A stretch of 17,695 nt of DNA, from NCBI GenBank assembly GCA_030018605.1, contig JASEHP010000019.1, positions 1 to 17,695 on the forward strand. The letters are read 5' to 3'. Every line of letters starts with the position of its first letter. Position 1 is the first letter of the stretch. Under the pieces are notes generated by a model. It did no database searches and was not told where the DNA came from. It saw only the letters and a list, made by a program, of their open reading frames with translations. Source of the DNA: Thermodesulfovibrionales bacterium (GTDB lineage Bacteria; Nitrospirota; Thermodesulfovibrionia; Thermodesulfovibrionales; UBA1546). The position numbers and the translations under genes are program-made. Shown here in pieces: positions 1-6,470 of the stretch.

Positions 1-94
1 TTTTCATGATTCAACAGAAGAAGCTTCGGTTACCATGTTAAATGATTTGACACGCTGTCATAATGCTGGCGCCCTTTCATCATCCTTTTCTCTC

Positions 95-124
95 TTGAAA
101 TTCCCGCGATTGAAGGGGTATGAT
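95..124 (+). promoter_or_regulatory. Candidate sigma-70 promoter for the ORF6N gene
   Basis: TTGAAA (95-100) and TATGAT (119-124) are separated by 18 nt, close to the vegetative -35/-10 consensus. The predicted start of transcription lies near 131, leaving a short leader that contains the strong GGGGAGG ribosome site just before the ATG at 149. A small dyad, TGACA-CGC-TGTCA (48-60), lies upstream and could be a binding site. This is motif matching only. Confidence 0.45.
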
Positions 125-148
125 TGAGGGGAAATCTGGGGAGGCATA

Positions 149-700
149 ATGGAAACACTGATTCCGGTCGAAATGATTGAAAGAAAAATCTATCTGATAC
201 GCGGTCATAAGGTCATGCTCAGCGCCGACCTTGCTGAGCTATACGGTGTTGCGCCAAAAGTCCTGATACAGGCAGTTAAGAGAAACATCGAACGGTTCCC
301 CGCAGATTTCATGTTTCAGCTTTCAAATCAAGAGTTTGTAAACTTGAAGTCACAAATTGTGACTTCAAGTTGGGGTGGTATTCGCCGTGCTAACCCGTAT
401 GCCTTTACAGAGCAGGGGATTGCCATGCTTTCAAGCGTTCTCAAAAGTGAGCGAGCAGTTCAGGTCAACATTGCCATAATGCGGGCATTCGTAAAACTGC
501 GAGAAATGATCGCCTCGCATAAAGACCTTGCTAAGAGACTTGATGATCTTGAAAAGAAATATGACTCACAGTTCAAGATTGTCTTCGATGCAATCCGCCA
601 GCTCATGACTCCGCCTGAGCCGAAGAAGAGGAAAATTGGATTTGAGGTTAGGGAGAGCAGGGCGAGATACGGGGCCTCAGGGCGTAAGAGACCTCGTTAG
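149..700 (+). CDS. ORF6N domain-containing DNA-binding protein
   Basis: This 183-residue protein has the features of the ORF6N/KilA-N-related family, found in phages, plasmids and bacterial accessory islands and thought to bind DNA. The N-terminal ORF6N domain spans about residues 8-95, with LSADLAELYGV (24-34), the NIERFPADFMFQL stretch (46-58), TSSWGG (72-77) and PYAFTEQGIAML (83-94). Residues 118-152 look like a coiled coil, and the tail is basic (PKKRK, RKRPR). The ATG follows an ideal GGGGAGG ribosome site with 6 nt spacing. Codons 65-74 lie in a perfect 31-nt palindrome. The gene precedes a type IIL restriction enzyme by 149 nt on the same strand, so it may regulate that locus or be independent cargo. 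The family call is firm and the role is unknown. Confidence 0.88.
   Translation: METLIPVEMIERKIYLIRGHKVMLSADLAELYGVAPKVLIQAVKRNIERFPADFMFQLSNQEFVNLKSQIVTSSWGGIRRANPYAFTEQGIAMLSSVLKSERAVQVNIAIMRAFVKLREMIASHKDLAKRLDDLEKKYDSQFKIVFDAIRQLMTPPEPKKRKIGFEVRESRARYGASGRKRPR
341..371 (+). repeat. Perfect 31-nt palindrome inside the ORF6N gene
   Basis: The arms AACTTGAAGTCACAA (341-355) and TTGTGACTTCAAGTT (357-371) are exact reverse complements around a single A at 356. They encode residues N65 to S74 plus the first base of W75. A 15-bp perfect match with a 1-nt centre is unlikely by chance. It could be a protein-binding operator, a recombination site or a cruciform/hairpin-forming element. Confidence 0.85.
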
Positions 701-791
701 ATTTGCGGCTTGCTAACTTCCCTTTCTTTCGCGCTTTCACACCTTCCCGCTTTTCGTAGCACAGCGTAGAGTCGCCGGGGCGACTGCTCTA

Positions 792-821
792 TTGCGCTTT
801 AACACTTGCGTGGGGTAATAT
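792..821 (+). promoter_or_regulatory. Candidate promoter upstream of the type IIL RM gene
   Basis: TTGCGC (792-797) and TAATAT (816-821) have 18 nt spacing and lie 29 nt before the RM start codon. Just upstream is a compact dyad, AGTCGC-CGGG-GCGACT (770-785), without a T-run, so it reads better as a hairpin or operator than a terminator. This suggests the RM gene can be transcribed separately from the ORF6N gene. Confidence 0.35.
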
Positions 822-849
822 TGAGAGGAAAATTGGGAATGAAATAGAG

Positions 850-3714
850 ATGCCCTTATCGCTGAATGAAATAAAAGACCGTGCCCTTGCCTTCTCGCGC
901 GAGTGGGCGGGCGCAAAGGCAGAGCGCGCAGAAGCGCAAACTTTCTGGAATGAATTCTTTGATGTCTTTGGTATTTCACGCCGGCGAATCGCTACCTTTG
1001 AAGAGCCTGTCAAGAAGCTGCCTCTTTTTTATAAACAACCAGTCAAGGGCGGGTTTATCGATCTCTTCTGGCGCGGGATACTGATTGCCGAGCACAAGTC
1101 TCTGGGACAAAATCTCGATTCCGCTTACAAACAGGCGCTCGATTACTTCGCAGGTCTGCCTGAGCGCGATCTTCCCCGCTATGTTATCGTCTCTGACTTT
1201 GCGCGAATTCGACTTTACGACCTCGATACAAACACACAGACCGAGTTCCCGCTAAAAGACCTGTACCGCCACATCAAACTGTTCGGGTTCATTGCGGGAT
1301 ATACAACACAGCGCATTGCTGCACAAGACCCCGTAAACATTAAGGCTGCAGAACGCATGGGCAAGCTCCATGACCGCTTGCGCGAAGCTGGATATAAAGG
1401 CCATGCCCTTGAAGTGATGCTGGTGCGGCTGCTGTTCTGTCTCTTCGCAGAGGATACTACACTCTTTGAGCCTCGCGGCTCATTTCGTGATTTTCTGGAA
1501 AATTACACCCGTGAAGATGGCTCCGACCTTGGGCCTCAACTCTCTCTTCTTTTCCAGATTCTTAACACGCCTGCTGAACGGCGCCAGAAAAACCTCGATG
1601 AAATGTTTAACCCTTTTCCATATGTAAATGGAAGACTTTTTGAAGAGACGCTGCCGATTCCGTCCTGTGACAGCAAAATGCGTGAACTGCTTCTTGATTG
1701 TTGCGGCCTTGATTGGGGACGTATATCGCCCGCCATCTTCGGCGCACTGTTTCAGTGCGTCATGGATGAGGAAGGCTCTGCTCGAAGACGGAATCTCGGC
1801 GCTCACTACACAAGTGAAGAAAACATTCTTAAGCTTATCAAGCCGCTCTTTCTTGATGACCTATGGGCAGAGTTCGAATCAGCGAAGCACAGCACAAATA
1901 AGCTTTTTGCGTTGCACAAGAAACTTTCGCACCTGAAATTTCTCGATCCTGCATGCGGGTGTGGAAATTTCCTCGTCATAGCTTATCGGGAACTGCGCCT
2001 GCTTGAGATTGAAATCCTGCGCGCTGCACGGAAAATGGAACAAGGGCAGAGACATATTGATATCTTTCAGCTTGTGCAGGTTGATGTTGACCAATTCTAC
2101 GGTATTGAGATAGAGGAGTTTCCATCCCAAATTGCCCAGGTTGCTTTATGGCTCACAGATCATCAGATGAATATGCTTGTTTCCGAGGAATTTGGCCAGT
2201 ACTTCCGCCGCCTTCCTCTCATACACGCAGCGGCAATTCACTGCGGCAATGCTCTGCAAATGAACTGGAATGACGTTATCTCTGTTTATGATGTTGACTA
2301 TATCCTCGGCAACCCGCCATTTGTGGGCAAGCAATATCAAAATGCAGAACAGAAAACCGACATGGAGCGCGTCTTTGCAAGAGTTAAAGGCGCCGGCGTG
2401 CTTGATTATGTTACGGCATGGTATATCAAGGCAGTGCGCTATCTCAGAGCCGATGAAAGAACAGCGAGTTTGCTTGATAATCTTTCTGATATGCCTAAAC
2501 CGCCGCGAGAGCGGGTAAAGATAGCCTTTGTCTCAACGAACTCTATTACGCAGGGAGAACAGGTCGGAGTGCTCTGGCCTGAGTTGTTGCGACAAGGCGT
2601 AAAAATCCATTTCGCCCACCGCACATTTCGCTGGAGTAACGAGGCACGAGGAAAAGCAGCAGTCCATTGCGTTATTATTGGTTTTGCTTTGCATGACACC
2701 GACCGTAAAACTATTTTTGATTATTCAGACCCGGATGGCGAGCCACATGCGTTATCAGCAAGTAATATCAATCCTTATCTTGTTGATGCACCGGACGTAG
2801 TGCTTCTCTCACACAGAAATCCAATATGTTCAGTTCCAGAAATCGTTTTTGGCAGTATGCCTAATGATGATGGAAACCTATTACTTTCTCCGGAAGAAAA
2901 AGCTGAACTCATCCAGCGTGAACCAAAAATAAAAAAATGGCTTCGCCGTTTGGTGGGAAGCGAAGAGTTTATTAATAATTTAGAGCGTTGGTGTCTGTGG
3001 CTGCCAAATATTTCACCGGAAGAACTAAGAGCCATGCCCTCAGTTCGTGCGCGCGTTGAAGCAGTCCGTCAACACCGACTGGAAAGCAGTCGTGTAACTA
3101 CAAGAGAACTTGCAGTAACACCTTCTTTGTTTGGCGAAATACGACAACCATCGAAAGGTCATTACTTGCTGATTCCAAGCACTTCATCGGAAAGGCGTGA
3201 ATTCATCCCAATTGGGATTATGTCCCATGACATAATCTCGACAAACGCCAACCACATTATTCCTAATGCAACATTGTTTCATTTCGGTATGCTTTCATCT
3301 TCAATGCATATGGCTTGGGTAAAGTATGTTGCGGGGCGACTCAAAAGTGATTACCGTTATTCCGGTCAAATCGTCTACAACAACTTCCCGTGGCCGCGAG
3401 ACCCATCGACGAAAGAAATAGCGTCTATCAAGAAGGCAGCGCAAGCCGTGCTGGACGCGCGCACCGCGCATTCCGAGGCATCGCTTGCCGACTTGTACGA
3501 TCCTATCGCTATGCCGCCGGATTTGCGGAAAGCCCATCAGGCGTTGGATAAGGCAGTTGATACGGCTTATGAGAAAAAGAACTTTGCCTCTGATGCCGAA
3601 AGGATAGCTTTTTTGTTTGAGCTATATCATAAGTATACGAGCCTCTTGCCCACGCCTGAAGCACCCAAACGCCGCAGAAGAAAAAGGAAACAGGTACAAA
3701 GGTCAAAGCAATGA
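850..3714 (+). CDS. Type IIL (MmeI-family) restriction-modification enzyme, single chain
   Basis: This 954-residue protein combines endonuclease, adenine methyltransferase and target recognition in one chain, like MmeI. It would methylate one strand of an asymmetric site and cut unmodified DNA at a distance. The N-terminal nuclease has D71-X9-E81-H82-K83, matching the D-X9-EXK spacing of MmeI. A helical spacer follows, then the SAM-binding motif LDPACGCGNF (365-374) and catalytic NPPF (488-491). The target-recognition region spans roughly 620-850 and ends in the family hallmarks SSSMHMAW (about 816-823), SDYRYS and YNNFPWP. The last residues are very basic. No frameshift or missing motif is visible, so it looks functional. 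No good ribosome site sits directly before the ATG; a GAGAGG lies about 20 nt upstream beside a two-codon ORF (839-847). Its stop overlaps the next gene by 4 nt (ATGA). The recognition sequence cannot be read from sequence alone. Confidence 0.93.
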   Translation: MPLSLNEIKDRALAFSREWAGAKAERAEAQTFWNEFFDVFGISRRRIATFEEPVKKLPLFYKQPVKGGFIDLFWRGILIAEHKSLGQNLDSAYKQALDYFAGLPERDLPRYVIVSDFARIRLYDLDTNTQTEFPLKDLYRHIKLFGFIAGYTTQRIAAQDPVNIKAAERMGKLHDRLREAGYKGHALEVMLVRLLFCLFAEDTTLFEPRGSFRDFLENYTREDGSDLGPQLSLLFQILNTPAERRQKNLDEMFNPFPYVNGRLFEETLPIPSCDSKMRELLLDCCGLDWGRISPAIFGALFQCVMDEEGSARRRNLGAHYTSEENILKLIKPLFLDDLWAEFESAKHSTNKLFALHKKLSHLKFLDPACGCGNFLVIAYRELRLLEIEILRAARKMEQGQRHIDIFQLVQVDVDQFYGIEIEEFPSQIAQVALWLTDHQMNMLVSEEFGQYFRRLPLIHAAAIHCGNALQMNWNDVISVYDVDYILGNPPFVGKQYQNAEQKTDMERVFARVKGAGVLDYVTAWYIKAVRYLRADERTASLLDNLSDMPKPPRERVKIAFVSTNSITQGEQVGVLWPELLRQGVKIHFAHRTFRWSNEARGKAAVHCVIIGFALHDTDRKTIFDYSDPDGEPHALSASNINPYLVDAPDVVLLSHRNPICSVPEIVFGSMPNDDGNLLLSPEEKAELIQREPKIKKWLRRLVGSEEFINNLERWCLWLPNISPEELRAMPSVRARVEAVRQHRLESSRVTTRELAVTPSLFGEIRQPSKGHYLLIPSTSSERREFIPIGIMSHDIISTNANHIIPNATLFHFGMLSSSMHMAWVKYVAGRLKSDYRYSGQIVYNNFPWPRDPSTKEIASIKKAAQAVLDARTAHSEASLADLYDPIAMPPDLRKAHQALDKAVDTAYEKKNFASDAERIAFLFELYHKYTSLLPTPEAPKRRRRKRKQVQRSKQ

Positions 3715-4049
3715 TCATCAAGAAAAGAGATCCAAAAGAGGCAGAAATTAAGGAACTTACTTCGTTATTATCCTTACCTCTTCCCGAAAGCAAGCGTTTC
3801 CTTATAGAGCGGGAATTGCGGTTTGTGCAATCTGGAGATAAAGGAGAGAATGATTCCGCATACTTCATAGACTTTGAGCTTGCTTCATCCAGTAGGTGGG
3901 CAGTTATTCACGATCTGCGGCTTGAATGCCGAAACAGGGTCGCACAGATTGATCATTTGCTTATCAACCGTGTTTTCGATGTCTACGTCTTAGAGCAAAA
4001 ACTTTTCCTATGGTGTGAAGATTACGGAGACAGGCGAATTTCTGGTTAA
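3711..4049 (+). pseudogene. NERD-domain nuclease, N-terminal part before a frameshift
   Basis: This is the first part of a NERD (nuclease-related domain) gene. It starts at an ATG overlapping the RM stop codon (ATGA), so it is probably translationally coupled to the restriction enzyme. Visible family features are LPLPESKRFLIEREL (about 22-36), WAVIHDLRL (about 63-71) and VAQIDHLLINR (about 76-86), the last carrying a catalytic-site Asp. The match stops after VYVLE. Relatives continue with E-S-K-N-F-S-Y-G. Here the DNA reads GAGC-AAAAAC (3993-4002); restoring one AG dinucleotide (GAGAGC) would recreate ESK and continue into the next frame. The residues translated after 3995 in this frame are therefore spurious. 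The 2-nt loss falls inside the active-site E-x-K motif. It may be a real inactivating mutation, an assembly error or, less likely, recoding. Confidence 0.8.
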
Positions 4050-4620
4050 CTACAGTAATAAATACTTCTCAATAGAGTCGCCTATTGAACAGAATAAACG
4101 GCACATTATTGTACTTGAAAGCGCTTTTCAGCAATATGACATCATGCCAAAACGGCTCGGAATCACAATGACGCCAAACTTCAGAAACTATATCATGGTA
4201 TCACCTAAATCACGTGTAATACGACCATCAAAAGACAGGTTTGATACCTCTATGGTAATAAAGGCCGACACACTTTTTACCACGATTGATAAATACGTTG
4301 ACAATATGGCTGCGCTATCTGTATTTGCTACAGCAAGCAAGATAACTTCATTTGAGACAGTAAAAGCGGCGGCACAGAGATTGGCAACTCTTCACAAGCC
4401 TATAAAAATAGATTACCGAAAACGCTTTGGAATTGAAGATAAACTAATGGAGAAACAAATTGCCTCGCCCACTACTGAGGCGCAAGAGCCAAAGAAATTT
4501 TTCTGTTGTAAATGTAAAACAACAATCTCCGAAAAAGTCGCATCGTTCTGTTGGAATAATAAATCGAGATTTGGCGGTAGAGCATATTGCATTAATTGCC
4601 AAAAGACCATTAATGAATAA
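4015..4620 (+). pseudogene. NERD-domain nuclease, C-terminal part with zinc ribbon
   Basis: This is the continuation of the NERD gene in another frame. The frame is open from 3994 and reads S-K-N-F-S-Y-G-V-K-I-T, so the GTG at 4015 is unlikely to be a natural start. It carries ESPIEQNKRHI (about 21-31), NYIMVSPKSRVIRP (about 58-71) and STMVIKAD-like segments typical of NERD proteins. A zinc ribbon is at the C-terminus, with Cys164/Cys167 and a second pair in YCINCQK (about 193-199), plus FCWNNKSRFGG between them. The repaired protein would have about 300 residues, with NERD followed by zinc ribbon as in intact relatives. Everything after the frameshift remains open, so the lesion is either recent or a sequence error. 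Confidence 0.78.
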
Positions 4621-4723
4621 ATAGGGACGGCGCCGGTTTTGTAGCTTTAAGAAAAAATATCCCCATCATCCCTCGCGCAGAGGGCAGGAGATTGAGATTG
4701 TGGAGGAGAAGGGATAAAACTTT

Positions 4724-4955
4724 ATGAAAATTCAGCGCCAGAATCTTATAGTCATCGCTGGTCCGAACGGCGCTGGCAAATCAACAACTGCTCCCTCTTT
4801 GCTAAAGGGGACGTTGAAGGTAACCGAATTTGTGAATGCAGATTTAATAGCTCAGGGCTTATCCGGATTTCAGCCGGAAGGCGCAGTTTTTCATGCAGGA
4901 CGGGGAATGCTTGAGCGCATACATTATCTTGCAAAAAAAACAAATTGATTTCATG
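4724..4955 (+). pseudogene. Truncated zeta-toxin-like P-loop kinase remnant
   Basis: Seventy-four residues are open to a TGA at 4946-4948. The sequence has a Walker A motif (IAGPNGAGKSTT, residues 11-22), VTEFVNADLIAQGLS (about 33-47) and the GRGMLERIHYLA helix (about 59-70), as in zeta-like AAA/P-loop proteins of about 190 residues. A run of eight A's (4933-4940) appears to have gained one base. With seven A's the frame would continue K-Q-I-D-F, matching the family's next segment (..R-V-D-F..). Similarity ends at that point, where a tandem 13-nt repeat begins, so at least 100 residues, including the substrate-binding part, are missing. It is almost certainly inactive. Many chromosomal members of this family have no tested function. 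Confidence 0.78.
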
Positions 4956-4977
4956 GGTATTCAGCATGGGTATTCAG
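4952..4977 (+). repeat. Tandem duplication at the kinase truncation point
   Basis: CATGGGTATTCAG occurs twice, exactly and without a gap (4952-4964 and 4965-4977), followed by GGGGACACCATACTTAA. It lies where similarity of the zeta-like gene ends, so it may mark a deletion or insertion scar. The GGGGACACCATACTTAA-type word resembles sequences found dispersed beside Y1/REP-associated transposases, recalled from general knowledge and not tested here. Confidence 0.65.
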
Positions 4978-5089
4978 GGGACACCATACTTAAATCATCC
5001 AACAGCCTGCGTTCATGGCAATAGTTCAAGCGCGATTGTGGAAGGATATTTAAAGACTTGCACACATAACAAGAGAAACCCTGCTAATA

Positions 5090-5098
5090 TGGTATAAT
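5090..5098 (+). promoter_or_regulatory. Extended -10 promoter of the forward toxin-antitoxin pair
   Basis: TGGTATAAT is a perfect TGn-TATAAT extended -10 box, 25 nt before the antitoxin ATG. No good -35 is present, which is acceptable for extended -10 promoters. The leader holds a strong AAAGGAGAG ribosome site. Confidence 0.6.
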
Positions 5099-5123
5099 TA
5101 CTTACGGTTGAAAGGAGAGAGAA

Positions 5124-5345
5124 ATGGCAACGAAACATAAAGAGCTTGAAGCAAAGATTCGGGCTTTGCCGGATAGCACAAAGCTTGATCTCGTTGATTC
5201 AATCCTGACTCAACTCGATAAACCGGATCCTGAAATTGACCGCGTATGGGCTGAGGAAGCAAGGAACCGTTGGAAAGCGTATAAGTCAGGTAAGATAGGA
5301 ACTGTTTCTTATGAACAGGTAATGAAAAAGCATAGCTATAGATGA
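5124..5345 (+). CDS. Addiction-module antitoxin (TIGR02574 / Unstab_antitox family)
   Basis: This 73-residue acidic, helical protein has the pattern of the 'putative addiction module component' family: IRALPDSTKLDLVDSIL in the first third, then the WAEEARNRWKAYKSGKI segment that is characteristic of the family. It should bind and neutralise the ParE/RelE-type toxin encoded directly downstream and repress the shared promoter. The ATG has a clear AGGAG site 6-9 nt upstream. The stop overlaps the toxin start by 4 nt (ATGA), typical of coupled pairs in which the antitoxin is made first. Confidence 0.88.
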   Translation: MATKHKELEAKIRALPDSTKLDLVDSILTQLDKPDPEIDRVWAEEARNRWKAYKSGKIGTVSYEQVMKKHSYR

Positions 5346-5656
5346 AAGTCCGCTTTCTAAAGCTCGCCCGACTTGAGGTTGATGACGCGGTTGAGTGGTA
5401 TGATTCCCAATCGCAAGATTTAGGAACACGATTTGTTGATGACCTTGACCGCACTATCAGAAGAATTGCAGCATTTCCGCTTTCATGTGCTGAGATAGAA
5501 TCCGATCTCAGGCGCTGCCTGCTTACCCGGTTCCCTTACGGAATTATTTATGGAATTGATTCGGACACAATTGTTGTCATAGCTGTTGCTCACCTTCACA
5601 GAAAACCAAGATACTGGATTGATAGGCTATCCGCTGAAATGAGTAGGTCTCAATAA
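5342..5656 (+). CDS. RelE/ParE-superfamily toxin
   Basis: This 104-residue protein has the ParE/RelE pattern: VRFLKLARLEVDDAVEWYD (N-terminal strand and helix), LGTRFVDDLDRTIRRI (second helix), FPYGIIYGI and the closing strand VVIAVAHLHRKPRYW. The H-x-x-R/K-P-x-Y/W ending is typical of toxins paired with TIGR02574 antitoxins. Members act on gyrase or on ribosome-bound mRNA, and the target cannot be decided from sequence. The pair looks intact, with start, overlap and length all as expected. It converges on a second module on the opposite strand. Confidence 0.88.
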   Translation: MKVRFLKLARLEVDDAVEWYDSQSQDLGTRFVDDLDRTIRRIAAFPLSCAEIESDLRRCLLTRFPYGIIYGIDSDTIVVIAVAHLHRKPRYWIDRLSAEMSRSQ

Positions 5657-5676
5657 AATAAATCATTCATCACCTA

Positions 5677-5729
5677 TCTCTGCAAAAAATACAATAGCCT
5701 GAGTTCCTGTCCTTCATTTCGGCAAAGTA
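5677..5729 (-). repeat. Diverged 53-nt direct repeat, copy 1
   Basis: This copy matches 6329-6381 at 47 of 53 positions with no gaps. The two copies flank the reverse-strand toxin-antitoxin pair. Read on the minus strand it would encode Y-F-A-E-M-K-D-R-N-S-G-Y-C-I-F-C-R-D-R then stop. It may be the 3' end of a duplicated small gene or a recombination footprint. Confidence 0.7.
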
Positions 5730-5781
5730 TTTCGCAGACACCCATAGAAACTTCCAGCGCAGAGAAGGCTTCGAAGATATG

Positions 5782-6063
5782 CTATTTTTTTACCGACCGA
5801 TAGTCTTTGCTTCTGTGCTCAATCTCATAAATTTTGATATGCCGTGCATCATTATAAACCCAGTAAAGTATGCGGTAGTCTCCGACTCTGATTCGGCAGA
5901 GACCTTGAAGGTCTGAGGGCAATGATGTTAACAGGTGATGGATGATTTTATCGGCATTTTCTGAAAGCCAATCAATTTTTTGTGAAATTCTTTTTTGAAC
6001 AGGCTTATCAAGATTCAGGAAAGATTCCTCGGCATCGGGAAGGAGAGTTACTTTATACGTAAC
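5782..6063 (-). CDS. RelE-family toxin lacking a standard start codon
   Basis: On the minus strand, 93 codons read as a RelE-type toxin: V-T-Y-K-V-T-L-L-P-D-A-E-E-S-F at the start, a basic helix (KPVQKRISQKIDWL), and the RelE core LCRIRVGDYRILYWV followed by IKIYEIEHRSKDYR at the end. It begins inside the last codons of the upstream antitoxin (16-nt overlap), the normal arrangement. No ATG, GTG or TTG occurs between the in-frame TAA at 6070-6072 and about codon 48. The first codon at the expected position is GTT (6063-6061), preceded by a weak AAGAG. Either initiation uses a rare codon with translational coupling, or the start has mutated and the toxin is silenced. The family call is good; expression is doubtful. 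Confidence 0.72.
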   Translation of the reverse strand, partial: VTYKVTLLPDAEESFLNLDKPVQKRISQKIDWLSENADKIIHHLLTSLPSDLQGLCRIRVGDYRILYWVYNDARHIKIYEIEHRSKDYRSVKK

Positions 6064-6251
6064 TCTTTTTTAAGAAATTTCCAGTCCTTGCCTTTTCCCT
6101 GAATATCATCCCTTCTGGCTTTACGCATCTTTCTCATAAATTCATGCCTTTTAGATAAGAGCCAGTCTTCAAGGTCTTCAATTCTGTCTGCTGTCTCGAA
6201 GACGCTGATGGGAAAAGTTACCGTCTCTGTTTTTCTCTTTGCTAAAGGCAT
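6048..6251 (-). CDS. Probable antitoxin partner of the RelE-like toxin
   Basis: This 67-residue protein is placed directly upstream of, and overlapping, the reverse RelE-like toxin. Residues 9-16 look like a short beta strand (ETVTFPIS), followed by an acidic helix (DRIEDLEDWLLSKRHEFMRKMRKARRD split by charge), then a basic tail ending KKELRIK. I do not recognise the family by sequence; the antitoxin role is inferred from size and position. The ATG has an AGGAG site 8 nt upstream and an extended -10 promoter (6277-6285) within 40 nt. It is the first gene of a two-gene unit. Confidence 0.68.
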   Translation of the reverse strand: MPLAKRKTETVTFPISVFETADRIEDLEDWLLSKRHEFMRKMRKARRDDIQGKGKDWKFLKKELRIK

Positions 6252-6276
6252 ACAAGAAGCTCCTTTCTTTATCTGG

Positions 6277-6285
6277 ATTATAGCA
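6277..6285 (-). promoter_or_regulatory. Extended -10 promoter of the reverse toxin-antitoxin pair
   Basis: On the minus strand this reads TGCTATAAT, a perfect extended -10 box, about 26 nt before the antitoxin ATG and with AGGAG between. No convincing -35 was found at the expected distance. Confidence 0.55.
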
Positions 6286-6328
6286 TAAATACATCAAAAC
6301 AGTTTTTTCTTAAATCTATTCAGCGCCT

Positions 6329-6381
6329 TCTCTGCAAAAAACACAGCAGCCCGCGTTCCTGTCCTTCAGTTCGGCAAAGTA
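6329..6381 (-). repeat. Diverged 53-nt direct repeat, copy 2
   Basis: This is the partner of 5677-5729 (47/53 identical, no gaps). On the minus strand it lies within a tiny open frame (6387 to 6316) reading M-H-Y-F-A-E-L-K-D-R-N-A-G-C-C-V-F-C-R-E plus three residues. All six base differences between the copies change amino acids (L/M, A/S, C/Y, V/I), so there is no clear sign of selection on protein, although three of the four changes are conservative. Confidence 0.7.
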
Positions 6382-6436
6382 ATGCATAGATGCTACTCAG
6401 GAAAGACCCTGAAGGGCATTTAATAAAAAAAATCCA

Positions 6437-6470
6437 ATATGCTAAAATTAGACAAAGGATTTCAGCATAT
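6437..6470 (+). promoter_or_regulatory. Extended -10 promoter inside a 12-bp inverted repeat
   Basis: TGCTAAAAT (6440-6448) is an extended -10 box. It lies in the left arm ATATGCTAAAAT (6437-6448), which pairs with ATTTCAGCATAT (6459-6470) at 11 of 12 positions across a 10-nt spacer. The right arm runs into the ATG of the mini-ORF (6469) and the spacer carries its AAAGGA ribosome site (6454-6459). It could be a repressor site or, if transcribed from further upstream, a hairpin controlling translation. Confidence 0.5.

Noticed and set aside
770..785. GC-rich dyad as a terminator for the ORF6N gene
   Set aside because: The stem is short and no T-run follows. It is kept only as a possible hairpin or operator.
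3301..3868. Long minus-strand open frames overlapping the end of the RM gene and the NERD gene
   Set aside because: They overlap well-supported genes in other frames, match no family and have no convincing ribosome site.
3993..4002. Programmed frameshift site in the NERD gene
   Set aside because: The slippery heptamer for -1 shifting is not in the right frame, and a +1 shift would lose the conserved E-S-K residue. A 2-nt deletion explains the data better.
4670..4684. CCCTC-GCGCA-GAGGG hairpin after the NERD gene
   Set aside because: Only 5 bp and no T-run, so not supportable as a terminator.
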